A stretch of 15,404 bases of DNA from CAYUNT01 sp964446285. Lineage in GTDB: Bacteria > Sumerlaeota > Sumerlaeia > SLMS01 > CAYUNT01. This document shows positions 1 through 7,295 of the stretch, piece by piece; the stretch's first letter is position 1; each line of letters starts with the position of its first letter. The stretch lies in NCBI GenBank assembly GCA_964446285.1, contig CAYUNT010000108.1, positions 1 through 15,404 on the forward strand. The letters run 5' to 3'. The position numbers and the translations under genes were made by a program. The notes below the pieces were generated by a model that was not told the origin of the DNA, did not search any database, and worked only from the letters and a program-made list of their open reading frames with translations.

Positions 1-72
1 CACAACTCACAACTTTCTTCTCTTCCCACTGTTCACTGCCCACTGCCCACTTCTTCGCTCACAACTCACAAC
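1..72. repeat. 7-bp tandem repeat arrays (CACAACT and CACTGCC types)
   Basis: Two CACAACT units occupy 1-14, four units of the CACTGCC type run from 27 to 54 with variants CACTGTT and CACTTCT, and a further CACAACT pair lies at 60-72. All share a 7-bp period. The block begins at the window edge and ends just 11 bp beyond the stop codon of the minus-strand phosphatase gene. No hairpin or T-tract suggests a terminator. From memory, similar CACTGCC heptamer strings occur between genes of many environmental bacteria; no function is known to me. Confidence 0.8.
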
Positions 73-83
73 ACTCCGTGCGC

Positions 84-1790
84 TCAATCCACCCCTGCCG
101 TGGTATTGGAGGTTCGCTTGATGACAATCAGTGTGAAATCGTCAAACTGATCCGCTTCGCCGCGGTGTTTCTGGCAGGCGTCGAAGATGGCGTTGCGGAT
201 GTCTTCCGCGCCGGATTGGAGGTTTTCCTTGATGGTTTTTTCCAGATTTTCGCGCCCCCAGAGTTCTTCCTTAGGGTTGTTCATATCGGTTACGCCGTCG
301 GTGTAGAGCACCAGGACGTCGCCGGGCGCCATCTGGATTTCCCCTTCGTCGAAATCCACTTCCTCGAGGATTCCGATAAAGGTTCCGCCCTGGTCGAGTT
401 CGCGCACCTTCTGCGTTTTCGCCTCGAACAAAAGCGGATAGGCGTGTCCGGCGTTGACGTAGCGGAACACGCCTTCCTTGGGCGACAAGACGCCAAACAC
501 GAGGGTGACATACATGTCGTTGGTCACATCCTCGTAAATTTGTTTGTTGATGAATTGGAGTATGCCGCCCGGCGAGGCATCCGGGCGCTGGGCTTCGCTT
601 TTGATATAGGTTCGCGTCACGGCCGTGAGGAACGCCGCCGGCACGCCTTTGCCCGAGACGTCGGCGATTGTCAGGCCCACCCGGCCATCTTCGAGCGCGT
701 GGAAGTCGTAATAATCGCCCCCGACCTGCTTGGCCGGCAGCGACATCGCCGAGATGTCGTAACCCGGGAGGTCCGGATACGCCTTGGGCAGCAGGTTCAT
801 CTGGATCGAGCGGGCAATTTCCATTTCGCGGGCCAGTTTGTGCTGCTCGACCAGTTGTTCGTGGAGTTTGGCGTTGATGATGGCCGTGGCCGACTGGTTC
901 GCGATGCCCGTCAGAAGTTCGAGTTCCTCGCGGCTGTAAGCGACGATGCGCGACTGCGTATCTACATAAACGACGCCGAGCACTTCGTCTTTGAAGATCA
1001 GCGGCGCGCACATCGCCGAGCGGATGCGGTTGAGGACGATAGACTCGGACGCGGAAAAGCGCTGGTCGGTCGTGGCGTCGGTCACGAGCAGCGACGTGCC
1101 GCCCTCGACGCACTTATGCACAATCGAGTGGCTGATCTGGATTTCTTCCTCGATCTTGCCGTCGCGCCGTTTGAGGACTCGCGGCGTCATCTCTTCGCCG
1201 GCGTCGTCGCGCAATAGGATGTAGCCGCGGTCGGGCTGCACGACCGAGAAGATGATGTCCATGATCTTTTCGAGAAGTTCGTCGAGATCGAGAATGGACC
1301 GAATGGCATCGGCGACCTGGTAAAGGATTTCGAGACGCCGGTGGCTGTCCTTGAGCAATTCGCCCTCGGCGGCGTCCACGCGGACCGTCAGGTGAGGATC
1401 CGCCCCCGCGCGCACGCTCTCCGCCGTCCGGCCCCACTGTTTCTCGTCCACCAGGCGGAAGGATTTCGTTGTGATCTCGCCCGAATGCGGGGTCGAGCCT
1501 TCCTCCATCTCGAAAAGAAAAATCGTCTCGCCAATGCGGATGCGGTCACCCGTCTTGATCGGAGCCGTTCCCTCAAGGCGAAGGTTGTTCAGGTAAGTCC
1601 CGTTTTTGCTGCCTAGATCGCGCACGCGCGGGCCTTCGACGTCGATAATCACCTCCGCGTGGTTGCGCGACATGCGCCGGTCGATCACCTGGACCACGTT
1701 GGTGGCGCTGCGCCCGATCCCATTGATGCCTTTTCGCAATGGAAATACCATTCCGCGATCGACACCCTCTTCGACAACCAATCGGGTCAT
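84..1790 (-). CDS. FHA-GAF-SpoIIE (PP2C-type) serine phosphatase
   Basis: A 568-aa cytoplasmic signalling protein. Residues 1-95 form an FHA phosphothreonine-binding domain with GR (26-27), SRNH (41-44) and SKNGT (61-65). A GAF sensory domain spans about 155-305. A short helical linker leads to a SpoIIE/RsbU-type metal-dependent phosphatase domain (about 340-558). Its acidic motifs are intact: GGDYYD (357-362), ADVSGKG (376-382), NAGH (446-449), YTDG (496-499) and DDFTL (550-554). By family knowledge it should dephosphorylate a phosphoserine protein such as an anti-sigma-factor antagonist, with FHA tethering it to a phosphorylated partner. No such partner is encoded nearby. The frame is open up to 1898, but ATG 1790 is preferred because GAGG lies 7 nt upstream and the FHA domain starts directly there. 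The gene ends beside a heptamer repeat. Domain assignment is firm; substrate and signal are unknown. Confidence 0.95.
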   Translation of the reverse strand: MTRLVVEEGVDRGMVFPLRKGINGIGRSATNVVQVIDRRMSRNHAEVIIDVEGPRVRDLGSKNGTYLNNLRLEGTAPIKTGDRIRIGETIFLFEMEEGSTPHSGEITTKSFRLVDEKQWGRTAESVRAGADPHLTVRVDAAEGELLKDSHRRLEILYQVADAIRSILDLDELLEKIMDIIFSVVQPDRGYILLRDDAGEEMTPRVLKRRDGKIEEEIQISHSIVHKCVEGGTSLLVTDATTDQRFSASESIVLNRIRSAMCAPLIFKDEVLGVVYVDTQSRIVAYSREELELLTGIANQSATAIINAKLHEQLVEQHKLAREMEIARSIQMNLLPKAYPDLPGYDISAMSLPAKQVGGDYYDFHALEDGRVGLTIADVSGKGVPAAFLTAVTRTYIKSEAQRPDASPGGILQFINKQIYEDVTNDMYVTLVFGVLSPKEGVFRYVNAGHAYPLLFEAKTQKVRELDQGGTFIGILEEVDFDEGEIQMAPGDVLVLYTDGVTDMNNPKEELWGRENLEKTIKENLQSGAEDIRNAIFDACQKHRGEADQFDDFTLIVIKRTSNTTAGVD

Positions 1791-2004
1791 AACGCTGCCT
1801 CTTTCGCGTATCCGGCTCCGCGCCGGATTTTTCTGCGTGGAATGGAGTGGGATGGCCAGGACGCCAGCGCTATCCCCTTGGCGCGACCTCAATCGCATTC
1901 CATTTATTCCATCGACACCCAGGGGGGCAACAGTGATTTGGCCGCCTGGAAATTCCTTTCTCCGGATGCGGCGCGAAAAGCCCCGGCGCGCGCCGCCCGC
2001 GAGC

Positions 2005-2769
2005 TCAGGCCATGAACGTCAATCCATCGTAAGACAGCGCCATGCCACGATCAAGCTGGGCGTTTGTGCTCTCGTGATCGAGATCGTGGCAGATATGCGT
2101 AAAAAACACTTGCTCCGGCCCGATGCGCCTGGCCGCCTCGACGGCCTGCGCGAGCGAAAAGTGCGTCGGATGCGGACGGCGGCGCAAGGCATTTAGAATC
2201 ATCACACGGCACCCCGCAAGAAGCCCGAACGACTCCTCCGGAATGAAACTGGCGTCTGTAATGTAAGCAAAATCCCCCACACGGAATCCATAAACGTCCG
2301 TCGGGCCGTGCTTGACCGGGACGCAGGTGATTTCGAGCGGGCCGCAGCGGAAAGTCCCTTCGACCGCGCGCAAGTCGAACCGGGGCACTGTGCTGCCGGT
2401 GTTGGGCGGATCAAAAACGTAATCGAGACGGCGGCGGAGTTCGCCCACCACGCAGGGCGAGGCATAAATGGGAATAGGCTTGTCACCCGCGATGCAAAAG
2501 ACGCGCAATTCGTCCAGGCCTCCTATATGGTCCGCGTGGGCGTGCGTGAGCAAAAGAGCGTCCACATCGTCGATCCCAAATCGCAGCGATTGCTCGCGGA
2601 AATCGGTCGAACAGTCGATGAGCACGCGATAGCCGTCCGGCGTGGTCAAAAGCGCCGAAGAACGCATGCGGCGGTTGCGCGGATCGGGCGAGCGGCAGAC
2701 CGCGCAAGCGCAAGTCATTGTCGGAACCCCCATCGAAGTTCCGGAACCGAGCACAAGCACTTCAATCAT
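2005..2769 (-). CDS. MBL-fold metallo-hydrolase, PhnP-like
   Basis: A 254-aa metallo-beta-lactamase-fold hydrolase of usual length for PhnP-like phosphodiesterases. The metal-binding motif HAHADH is at 76-81, followed by a lone His in KHG (154), Asp in ITDAS (172) and a C-terminal FFTHICHD segment (222-229). An N-terminal CxCxxC (Cys20, 22, 25) matches the extra structural zinc site of E. coli PhnP, the phosphoribosyl cyclic phosphate phosphodiesterase. No other C-P lyase genes are present, so the substrate is open: another cyclic phosphodiester or a thiol ester is possible. The frame extends to 2832, but ATG 2769 is chosen because the typical family N-terminus (MIEVLVLGSGTSMGVP) starts there; no clear Shine-Dalgarno precedes it. 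It lies 214 bp upstream of the phosphatase gene on the same strand, so a shared transcript is possible but not shown. Confidence 0.88.
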   Translation of the reverse strand: MIEVLVLGSGTSMGVPTMTCACAVCRSPDPRNRRMRSSALLTTPDGYRVLIDCSTDFREQSLRFGIDDVDALLLTHAHADHIGGLDELRVFCIAGDKPIPIYASPCVVGELRRRLDYVFDPPNTGSTVPRFDLRAVEGTFRCGPLEITCVPVKHGPTDVYGFRVGDFAYITDASFIPEESFGLLAGCRVMILNALRRRPHPTHFSLAQAVEAARRIGPEQVFFTHICHDLDHESTNAQLDRGMALSYDGLTFMA

Positions 2770-3202
2770 AGAATGAGAGAGAATTGGCAGATCGATAGAA
2801 TGGGATAATCGCGGCTCGCGGCGGCAAATCACACATTTCCTTGTGCCGAGCCGCCCGGACTGACCTCTGGGACCGCGAGGCTCCGCACTCGCTCTTCTCT
2901 ATTCTTGCGTCGAGCCGCCCGGACTGACCTCTGGGACCGCGAGGCTCCGCACTCGCTCTTCTCTTTTCTTGTGCCGAGCCGCCCGGAGTGACAAGCCGAT
3001 TCCTATTCAGCGGTTTTTCGCCGCGCCCCGTGCGCCCGGCGCGCGGAACAAGAACACCGTTCAAACGCCAGAAGAGAAAAGCGGAGATGTGTGAAATCCA
3101 TTTGAATTGCATGAACAAGGCGCGCCAAATCTTGAGGTGGGCGGAGTGAGATTTTAGCCGCCATTTTCGCAATCCACTTCCTTTATCTCGAATGCGACGC
3201 GT
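2770..3202. other. Divergent intergenic region with a 64-bp repeat
   Basis: This 433-bp gap separates the minus-strand hydrolase gene from the plus-strand glycosyltransferase gene, so it should contain promoters in both directions. I could not identify convincing -35/-10 pairs. About a third is taken up by the 64-bp array. The remainder, 2992-3202, shows no open frame with plausible coding character and no strong hairpin. Confidence 0.6.
2837..2991. repeat. 64-bp tandem repeat, about 2.3 copies
   Basis: Units start at 2847, 2911 and 2975, each opening with CGAGCCGCCCGGA, giving an exact 64-bp period. The first two complete units differ at 3 of 64 positions, all in the final T-rich portion. 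The third is cut short after about 17 bases. The bases before 2847 match the end of a unit, so a decayed earlier copy may begin near 2837. Each unit contains a GCGAG/CTCGC inverted repeat with an 8-nt loop (2874-2892 in the first). It encodes nothing evident and sits between divergent genes. Confidence 0.92.
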
Positions 3203-3976
3203 ATGCCAATAGAACCGCGCGGAGGCATAAGCACCCTCTTCGACATCCCAGTGGGGCGCTGGACCACGCGGGAATTGACCGAAGTGGTATGCGCGCGGGC
3301 CGCGGCCGCCCAGCCGCTGTTTGTCACTTACGTCAACGCGCACAACATCAATGTAGCGGCGCGCGACGAACATTACGCCCGCGCGCTGCGCGAGGCGGAC
3401 ATTGTCTATGCGGATGGAATGGCGGTGGTGTGGGCATCGCGCTGGCTGGATTCGCGCCATCCACTGCCCGAACGCGTGAATGCGGGAGATTTTTTTCCGG
3501 GATTTTGCAGCGAATGCGCGCGGCGCGGCTTGAGTTTGTATCTGCTCGGGAGCGAACCGGGCGTGGCGCGCCGATGCGCGGATCGAATGCGCCGCCACGC
3601 GCCGGACCTCAAAATCGCGGGGGCGTCGGACGGCTTCTGGGGGCGCGGCGGAGAATTCGCGGACGAACGCGCCGCGCTCCGGGCGATTCGCGAGTCGGGG
3701 GCGCGGATACTGCTCGCGGGAATGGGCGTTCCGCGCCAGGAACTCTGGGCGCGCGCCCGCGCGGCGGATTTGGGCGTTCCGGTGGTGTGGTGCGTCGGGG
3801 CGCTGTTTGAATACTACGCGGGGCAGCGCGCCCGGGCGCCCGTTTGGATGCGGCGCGCCGGGCTGGAATGGGCGTTTCGCCTGGCGCTCGAACCCCGCCG
3901 CATGGCGCGACGCTATCTGATCGGAAACGCTGAATTTCTCTGGCGCACGGCGCGCGAATGGCGGCGTAAATCGTGA
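3203..3976 (+). CDS. WecG/TagA/CpsF family glycosyltransferase
   Basis: A 257-aa protein of normal length for this family, whose members transfer ManNAc-type sugars from UDP to undecaprenyl-linked intermediates at the inner face of the membrane. Family motifs are in order: TYVNAHN (42-48), ADG (70-72), ERVNAGDF (90-97), LLGSEPG (114-120), GMGVPRQE (173-180), VGALFEYYAG (198-207), RAP (211-213) and the C-terminal EW..R...EPRR...RY signature (222-238) linked to membrane recruitment. The usual FD of the late motif is FE here. ATG 3203 starts about 8 residues before the conserved region; the nearby ATG at 3192 is out of frame. No clear ribosome site is visible. Its stop overlaps the GTG start of the next gene (GTGA, 3973-3976), indicating translational coupling. 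It probably acts in surface polysaccharide or glycolipid assembly. The precise donor and acceptor cannot be read from sequence. Confidence 0.94.
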   Translation: MPIEPRGGISTLFDIPVGRWTTRELTEVVCARAAAAQPLFVTYVNAHNINVAARDEHYARALREADIVYADGMAVVWASRWLDSRHPLPERVNAGDFFPGFCSECARRGLSLYLLGSEPGVARRCADRMRRHAPDLKIAGASDGFWGRGGEFADERAALRAIRESGARILLAGMGVPRQELWARARAADLGVPVVWCVGALFEYYAGQRARAPVWMRRAGLEWAFRLALEPRRMARRYLIGNAEFLWRTAREWRRKS

Positions 3977-6900
3977 GCAACACCATCGCAGATCGCCCAA
4001 GTTGCCGCGCCATTCGCGCCACTCGCACCGATGCCGTAGCGCTGGTTTTGCTCGCCGCCGTCGTGTCCGCGCCGTGGATTCCGGCCATCGTGCGCGGCGA
4101 AATCCCGTTTTTCATGGACACGCTCACGCAGTTTTACCCGTGGCGGCGGCTGGCGGGCATGATGCTGCGCGCCGGAATCGCCCCGTTTTGGAATCCGTCG
4201 TCGTTTGGCGGCGCGCCGCTGCTGGCCAATCCGCAGGCCGGGCTGTTGTATCCGGGCCACTGGCCGTTTCTCGCCTGGCCGGGCGGCGGGATGTTCACCC
4301 TCGTGGCCGTGGCGCACGTTTTCTTATGCGCGGCGGGGATTTACGCCGTGGCGAGGCGTTTGGGATGCGGACGCGCCGCCGCGTGGGTCGGGGGGCTGGC
4401 CGCCGCATGGAACGGATGGACCTGGGCGCATTTCGCCTTCGGATCGTATCATCAGGTCTGGGCATGGTGGCCGTGGGCGTGGTGGGTAATTTTGGCATGG
4501 GTCGGACGAGTCGGACAAGTCGGACTGATCGGACGCAATTGGGCGGGGGCAGGCGTGGCGCTGGGGGCGTTTGGAGCGCTGCAGATTTTGGCGGGCGCGC
4601 CGCAAATGGCCTTCTATGGCGCGCTGGGTTCGGCGTTAGTTCTCGGAGTCTCCTGGGCCGCGCGTCTGCCGGAATTGCGCGAAAAACACGAAGTCATTGC
4701 GAGTTTCTGGCGGCTGGCGGCGGGCGGGATTCTCGCCTGCGCGCTGGCGCTTGCGTGGTCCGCGCCGCAACTCCTCCCTACGCGCTCATTTATGCTCGAA
4801 ACCATTCGCGGATCGGGTCCGCTCGATCCGGGGGCGCTGCGCGGCGGGGCGCTTTCGGCGGCGGATTTGATGCGGGCGCTATTTGGCGGAACTGGCCTGC
4901 CCGAGGACGCCGAATCGACGGCGTATCTAGGCGCGCCGGTGGCGATTTTCGCGATTCTGGCACTATTTTTGGCGCGCGGACGCCGCCGCGAGGCGGGGAT
5001 TTTCCTCGCCGTGGGCGCTTTGGGCGCGGCGCTGGCGCTGCGTCCGCTCGTGCCGCTTTGGAGCGCCGTGCTGCCCGGATTTTCGCACATGCACGATCCG
5101 CGCCGGGCGCTGGGGCTTGCGGCGGCGGCGATTCCCGTGGCCTTCGCGCTCGGTCTTGATTCCTGGCTGCGGGGCGAATCGCTTTTTGCCTCGCGCCGCG
5201 CGATGACGCCCCCAAGACCGCGCGCCCTGGCCGGTTTCTTCGCTGGTTTCGCTGTGCTTCTCATTTTGATTTTTGCCTGGGGGCAGCACCGCTTTTCCGC
5301 CCCGTCCCCGGCGCTTTCCGATCCGGCGTTCGGATGGCTCACGCTGAGCGCGAAATCGCCGCCGCCCTACGCGAACGCCTTTCTTTGGGGTTTGATGGCG
5401 CTCGGATTGATCGTTTCTCTATGGATTTTGCAGGCGCTTCACGCCTCGCAAAATTCCGGCAATCAAGGCCTTCGCGCCGCGCGGTTTTTCTTCTGCGCGC
5501 TAATGGCGCTTTTTATCGCAGTGGATTTGTTCGCTTTTGCCGCGCGGCGGATCGACCTCAAGACCATTGCCATCGAAGGTCCGGCGGGCGCATTGACCCA
5601 AGCGCGCCGTGCCAGAAATCTCTTGGAATCCGCGATAAATCTTGGACGAGACGTCCAGGCCACCGGAAATCCCGGGCAGGATGCCCAAGATACTGGAACT
5701 TTGGAAACTGGCGCTGAGAATCGCAAGGACACGAATGCGCCGCCGCCGATTCGCTTTTTCACCTACGATCCAACCGGACATTATTCTTACGCCTATATGC
5801 GTCCCGACGCAGGGTCGTGGCTGCTTCCGGGGCTGGCCGCGCTGACGTGGGAGATGGAAATATCCCCCAAGTCCCAGAATCGACTTTCGGGGTTGTGCGA
5901 TCTGCAGGGCTACGATCCCGCCCTGCCGGAGCGCTGGGCGATGTTCTCGGCGCTGGTCAACCAAGGCTATATGCAACTCTATCCGCGCCATTTCGCCCTC
6001 GTGCGAGCGGCGGCATCGCGATCCGCCAGCGAAGACGAATCGAGATGGTTCCGCCTCCTCGGGGCGCAGGCCGCCCTCGGACCCGCCGACCGTTACGCTC
6101 TCCCTGTTTTGCCGCCCGAGTTCCAGCCGGGAGAATCGCGCTACGTCCCGTTCGAGCGTCCGCCCGCCCAGTTCCGCGTTTTGCACGCGCGCGTTCGAAC
6201 CCGCCGGATCGAGCCGCATTCGGCGATTGATTTGCGCTGGACCAACCGCGCGGGCGCGCGGCTGGCAGAGCGGCGCATCGTTTTGCCGCCCGGACCCCGC
6301 CAGATTGACGATCCTTCGACCGATGGCGCGATCCACGTGGCGATTCCTATCTCCGCGGACGCGGCTCTGCGGAGCGCCACGGCGGAGGCAGCCGGCCTGG
6401 CCATACGGTTCGACGCCCCGTCCTCCCACTCCTCCGCCTCGCCCGCCGAAATCCTCCTCGAAATCGAGTTGGAACCGGCAAATTCAGGTGCGACGCGGCG
6501 AATCCCGGCAGCCGCTCTTCCGGGCGGAGCATCCGCGTTCGGTCCGCCGCTGGTTCTTTTCCCTTCGCCCGAGCCGTATGCCAGCCTCGACGCCAATGTG
6601 GCGGCGGTTCCAATGGGAGAGGAACTCAAAGTAGTGGGCAGGCGCATGTCCCGCCAGCCCAAAACCACGCTGCTCGAAACACAGTGGGAATCGAGTCAAA
6701 TTCCGCCGCTCTGGCGCGAATTGATTGCGAATCCGGAATCCGCAGCGTCCTCCTCCGCAGCCTCCGCCCGCTCCGAAACGCCCGCCGCTTCCGCCGGAAC
6801 TGTCCGCTCGGTGAAGTGGAGTCCGGGCCGCATCGAGGTGGAAGCGGAAGTCAACGCGCCTGCCGCAAAGTCCACCCCGCCTTCGGATCAAGAGATGGTT

Positions 6901-7188
6901 CCGGGCGCGGCGCTCGTGGTGCGCGAACCGTATTTCGAGGGGTGGACCGCTTACGTGGACGGCGCGCCGCATCCTCCCATGCCGGCCAATTTGGTATATC
7001 AGGCAGTATGGCTCGCGCCGGGCGTGCATCGAGTGATATGGCAATACCGTCCGCCGGGTTTCGCGCGCGGACTGGGCCTTTGCGCGGCGGCGAGCGTGGC
7101 GGCGGCGATGCTGATTGTGTGGAGCGTGGCGCGGAGGAAAAGAAAAGAATTCACCGCAGAGACGCAGAGAAACGCAGAGGAGAGATAA
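3973..7188 (+). CDS. YfhO-like polytopic membrane protein (putative GT-C type)
   Basis: A 1071-aa protein starting at GTG 3973, overlapping the preceding stop. The N-terminal half (about 1-540) is a series of hydrophobic helices. The first is followed by an acidic outside loop (FFMDTLTQFYPWRR, 46-59, with Asp49) and the signature GxxPFWNPSSFGGAPLLANPQ around 68-88, typical of YfhO-like and other GT-C lipid-dependent glycosyltransferases. The second half is a large soluble, probably periplasmic region. Near the end, PYFEGWTAYVDG and PGVHRVIWQYRPPG precede a last helix, as in YfhO proteins. It may transfer a lipid-linked sugar outside the membrane, working with the overlapping glycosyltransferase. 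Oddities: a 9-bp repeat encodes residues 177-188, a 30-bp repeat encodes about 558-577, and a CGCAGAGA-type repeat supplies the final 13 residues and stop codon. The family call is good; catalytic activity is inferred. Confidence 0.88.
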   Translation: MSNTIADRPSCRAIRATRTDAVALVLLAAVVSAPWIPAIVRGEIPFFMDTLTQFYPWRRLAGMMLRAGIAPFWNPSSFGGAPLLANPQAGLLYPGHWPFLAWPGGGMFTLVAVAHVFLCAAGIYAVARRLGCGRAAAWVGGLAAAWNGWTWAHFAFGSYHQVWAWWPWAWWVILAWVGRVGQVGLIGRNWAGAGVALGAFGALQILAGAPQMAFYGALGSALVLGVSWAARLPELREKHEVIASFWRLAAGGILACALALAWSAPQLLPTRSFMLETIRGSGPLDPGALRGGALSAADLMRALFGGTGLPEDAESTAYLGAPVAIFAILALFLARGRRREAGIFLAVGALGAALALRPLVPLWSAVLPGFSHMHDPRRALGLAAAAIPVAFALGLDSWLRGESLFASRRAMTPPRPRALAGFFAGFAVLLILIFAWGQHRFSAPSPALSDPAFGWLTLSAKSPPPYANAFLWGLMALGLIVSLWILQALHASQNSGNQGLRAARFFFCALMALFIAVDLFAFAARRIDLKTIAIEGPAGALTQARRARNLLESAINLGRDVQATGNPGQDAQDTGTLETGAENRKDTNAPPPIRFFTYDPTGHYSYAYMRPDAGSWLLPGLAALTWEMEISPKSQNRLSGLCDLQGYDPALPERWAMFSALVNQGYMQLYPRHFALVRAAASRSASEDESRWFRLLGAQAALGPADRYALPVLPPEFQPGESRYVPFERPPAQFRVLHARVRTRRIEPHSAIDLRWTNRAGARLAERRIVLPPGPRQIDDPSTDGAIHVAIPISADAALRSATAEAAGLAIRFDAPSSHSSASPAEILLEIELEPANSGATRRIPAAALPGGASAFGPPLVLFPSPEPYASLDANVAAVPMGEELKVVGRRMSRQPKTTLLETQWESSQIPPLWRELIANPESAASSSAASARSETPAASAGTVRSVKWSPGRIEVEAEVNAPAAKSTPPSDQEMVPGAALVVREPYFEGWTAYVDGAPHPPMPANLVYQAVWLAPGVHRVIWQYRPPGFARGLGLCAAASVAAAMLIVWSVARRKRKEFTAETQRNAEER
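4501..4536 (+). repeat. 9-bp in-frame tandem repeat, 4 units
   Basis: Four 9-bp units with consensus GTCGGACnn lie inside the YfhO-like gene, in frame, and encode VGR, VGQ, VGL, IGR (residues 177-188). They follow a Trp-rich membrane helix. The core GGAC and the 9-bp period are shared with the arrays at 7242 and 13334. Confidence 0.85.
5644..5703 (+). repeat. 30-bp hairpin-bearing unit, two tandem copies in a gene
   Basis: Two 30-bp units (5644-5673 and 5674-5703) match at 17 of 30 positions. Each opens with a 13-nt perfect hairpin: GGACG-AGA-CGTCC in the first and GGGCA-GGA-TGCCC in the second. Two base pairs of the stem differ between copies and both remain paired. In frame they encode GRDVQATGNP and GQDAQDTGTL, an insertion-like hydrophilic stretch at about residues 558-577 of the YfhO-like protein, just after its last clear N-terminal-half membrane helix. 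Confidence 0.8.
7152..7188 (+). repeat. CGCAGAGA-type repeat forming a gene's 3' end
   Basis: Three consecutive CGCAGAGA-like units (from 7155, 7063-frame independent at 7163, and 7173) with spacers of 0-3 bases. Translated in the YfhO-like frame they give EFTAETQRNAEER followed by TAA. Similar strings are common between genes in environmental bacteria, so this appears to be a dispersed repeat that has become coding. Confidence 0.8.
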
Positions 7189-7241
7189 GAATAAAAGAGA
7201 GAGAAGTTTTAAGATATGCGGGCGATGGGATGGATGAGAGG

Positions 7242-7277
7242 ATGGGACCAATGGAGCCTATGAGACCTATGGGACAA
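7242..7277 (+). repeat. 9-bp ATGGGACnn tandem repeat, 4 units
   Basis: Four 9-bp units, consensus ATGGGACCn, fill much of the gap between the YfhO-like stop and the start of the next gene. A less regular ATG-rich stretch (7225-7241) precedes it. The repeat creates several in-frame ATG codons upstream of the preferred start at 7296; none has a Shine-Dalgarno as good as that of 7296. Confidence 0.85.
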
Positions 7278-7295
7278 TATCGGCAGGACAAGGTG

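Noticed and set aside
78..1217. Long plus-strand open frame (379 codons) opposite the phosphatase gene
   Set aside because: It is antisense to a gene with all FHA, GAF and phosphatase motifs, lacks recognisable domains and is explained by GC-rich codon bias.
1984..1995. CGGCGCGCGCCG palindrome as terminator of the hydrolase gene
   Set aside because: It leaves no room for a loop and only four T follow on the minus strand; palindromes of this kind are expected in GC-rich DNA.
2837..2991. Possible CRISPR array
   Set aside because: Units are contiguous 64-bp copies with no variable spacers, and no cas genes are nearby.
2762..4000. Minus-strand open frame of 412 codons
   Set aside because: It covers the 64-bp repeat and runs antisense to the glycosyltransferase gene; the translation is Arg/Ala/Pro-rich without domain features.
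4002..5159. Plus-strand open frame of 385 codons in a shifted frame
   Set aside because: It lies wholly inside the YfhO-like gene; its product is Arg/Gly/Ala-rich with no membrane helices.
5500..6429. Minus-strand open frame of 309 codons
   Set aside because: Antisense to the YfhO-like gene and without recognisable motifs; a composition effect.
6684..7295. Upstream extension of the exported-protein frame
   Set aside because: It overlaps the YfhO-like gene in another frame, then translates repeats, and would bury the signal peptide about 200 residues inside the protein.
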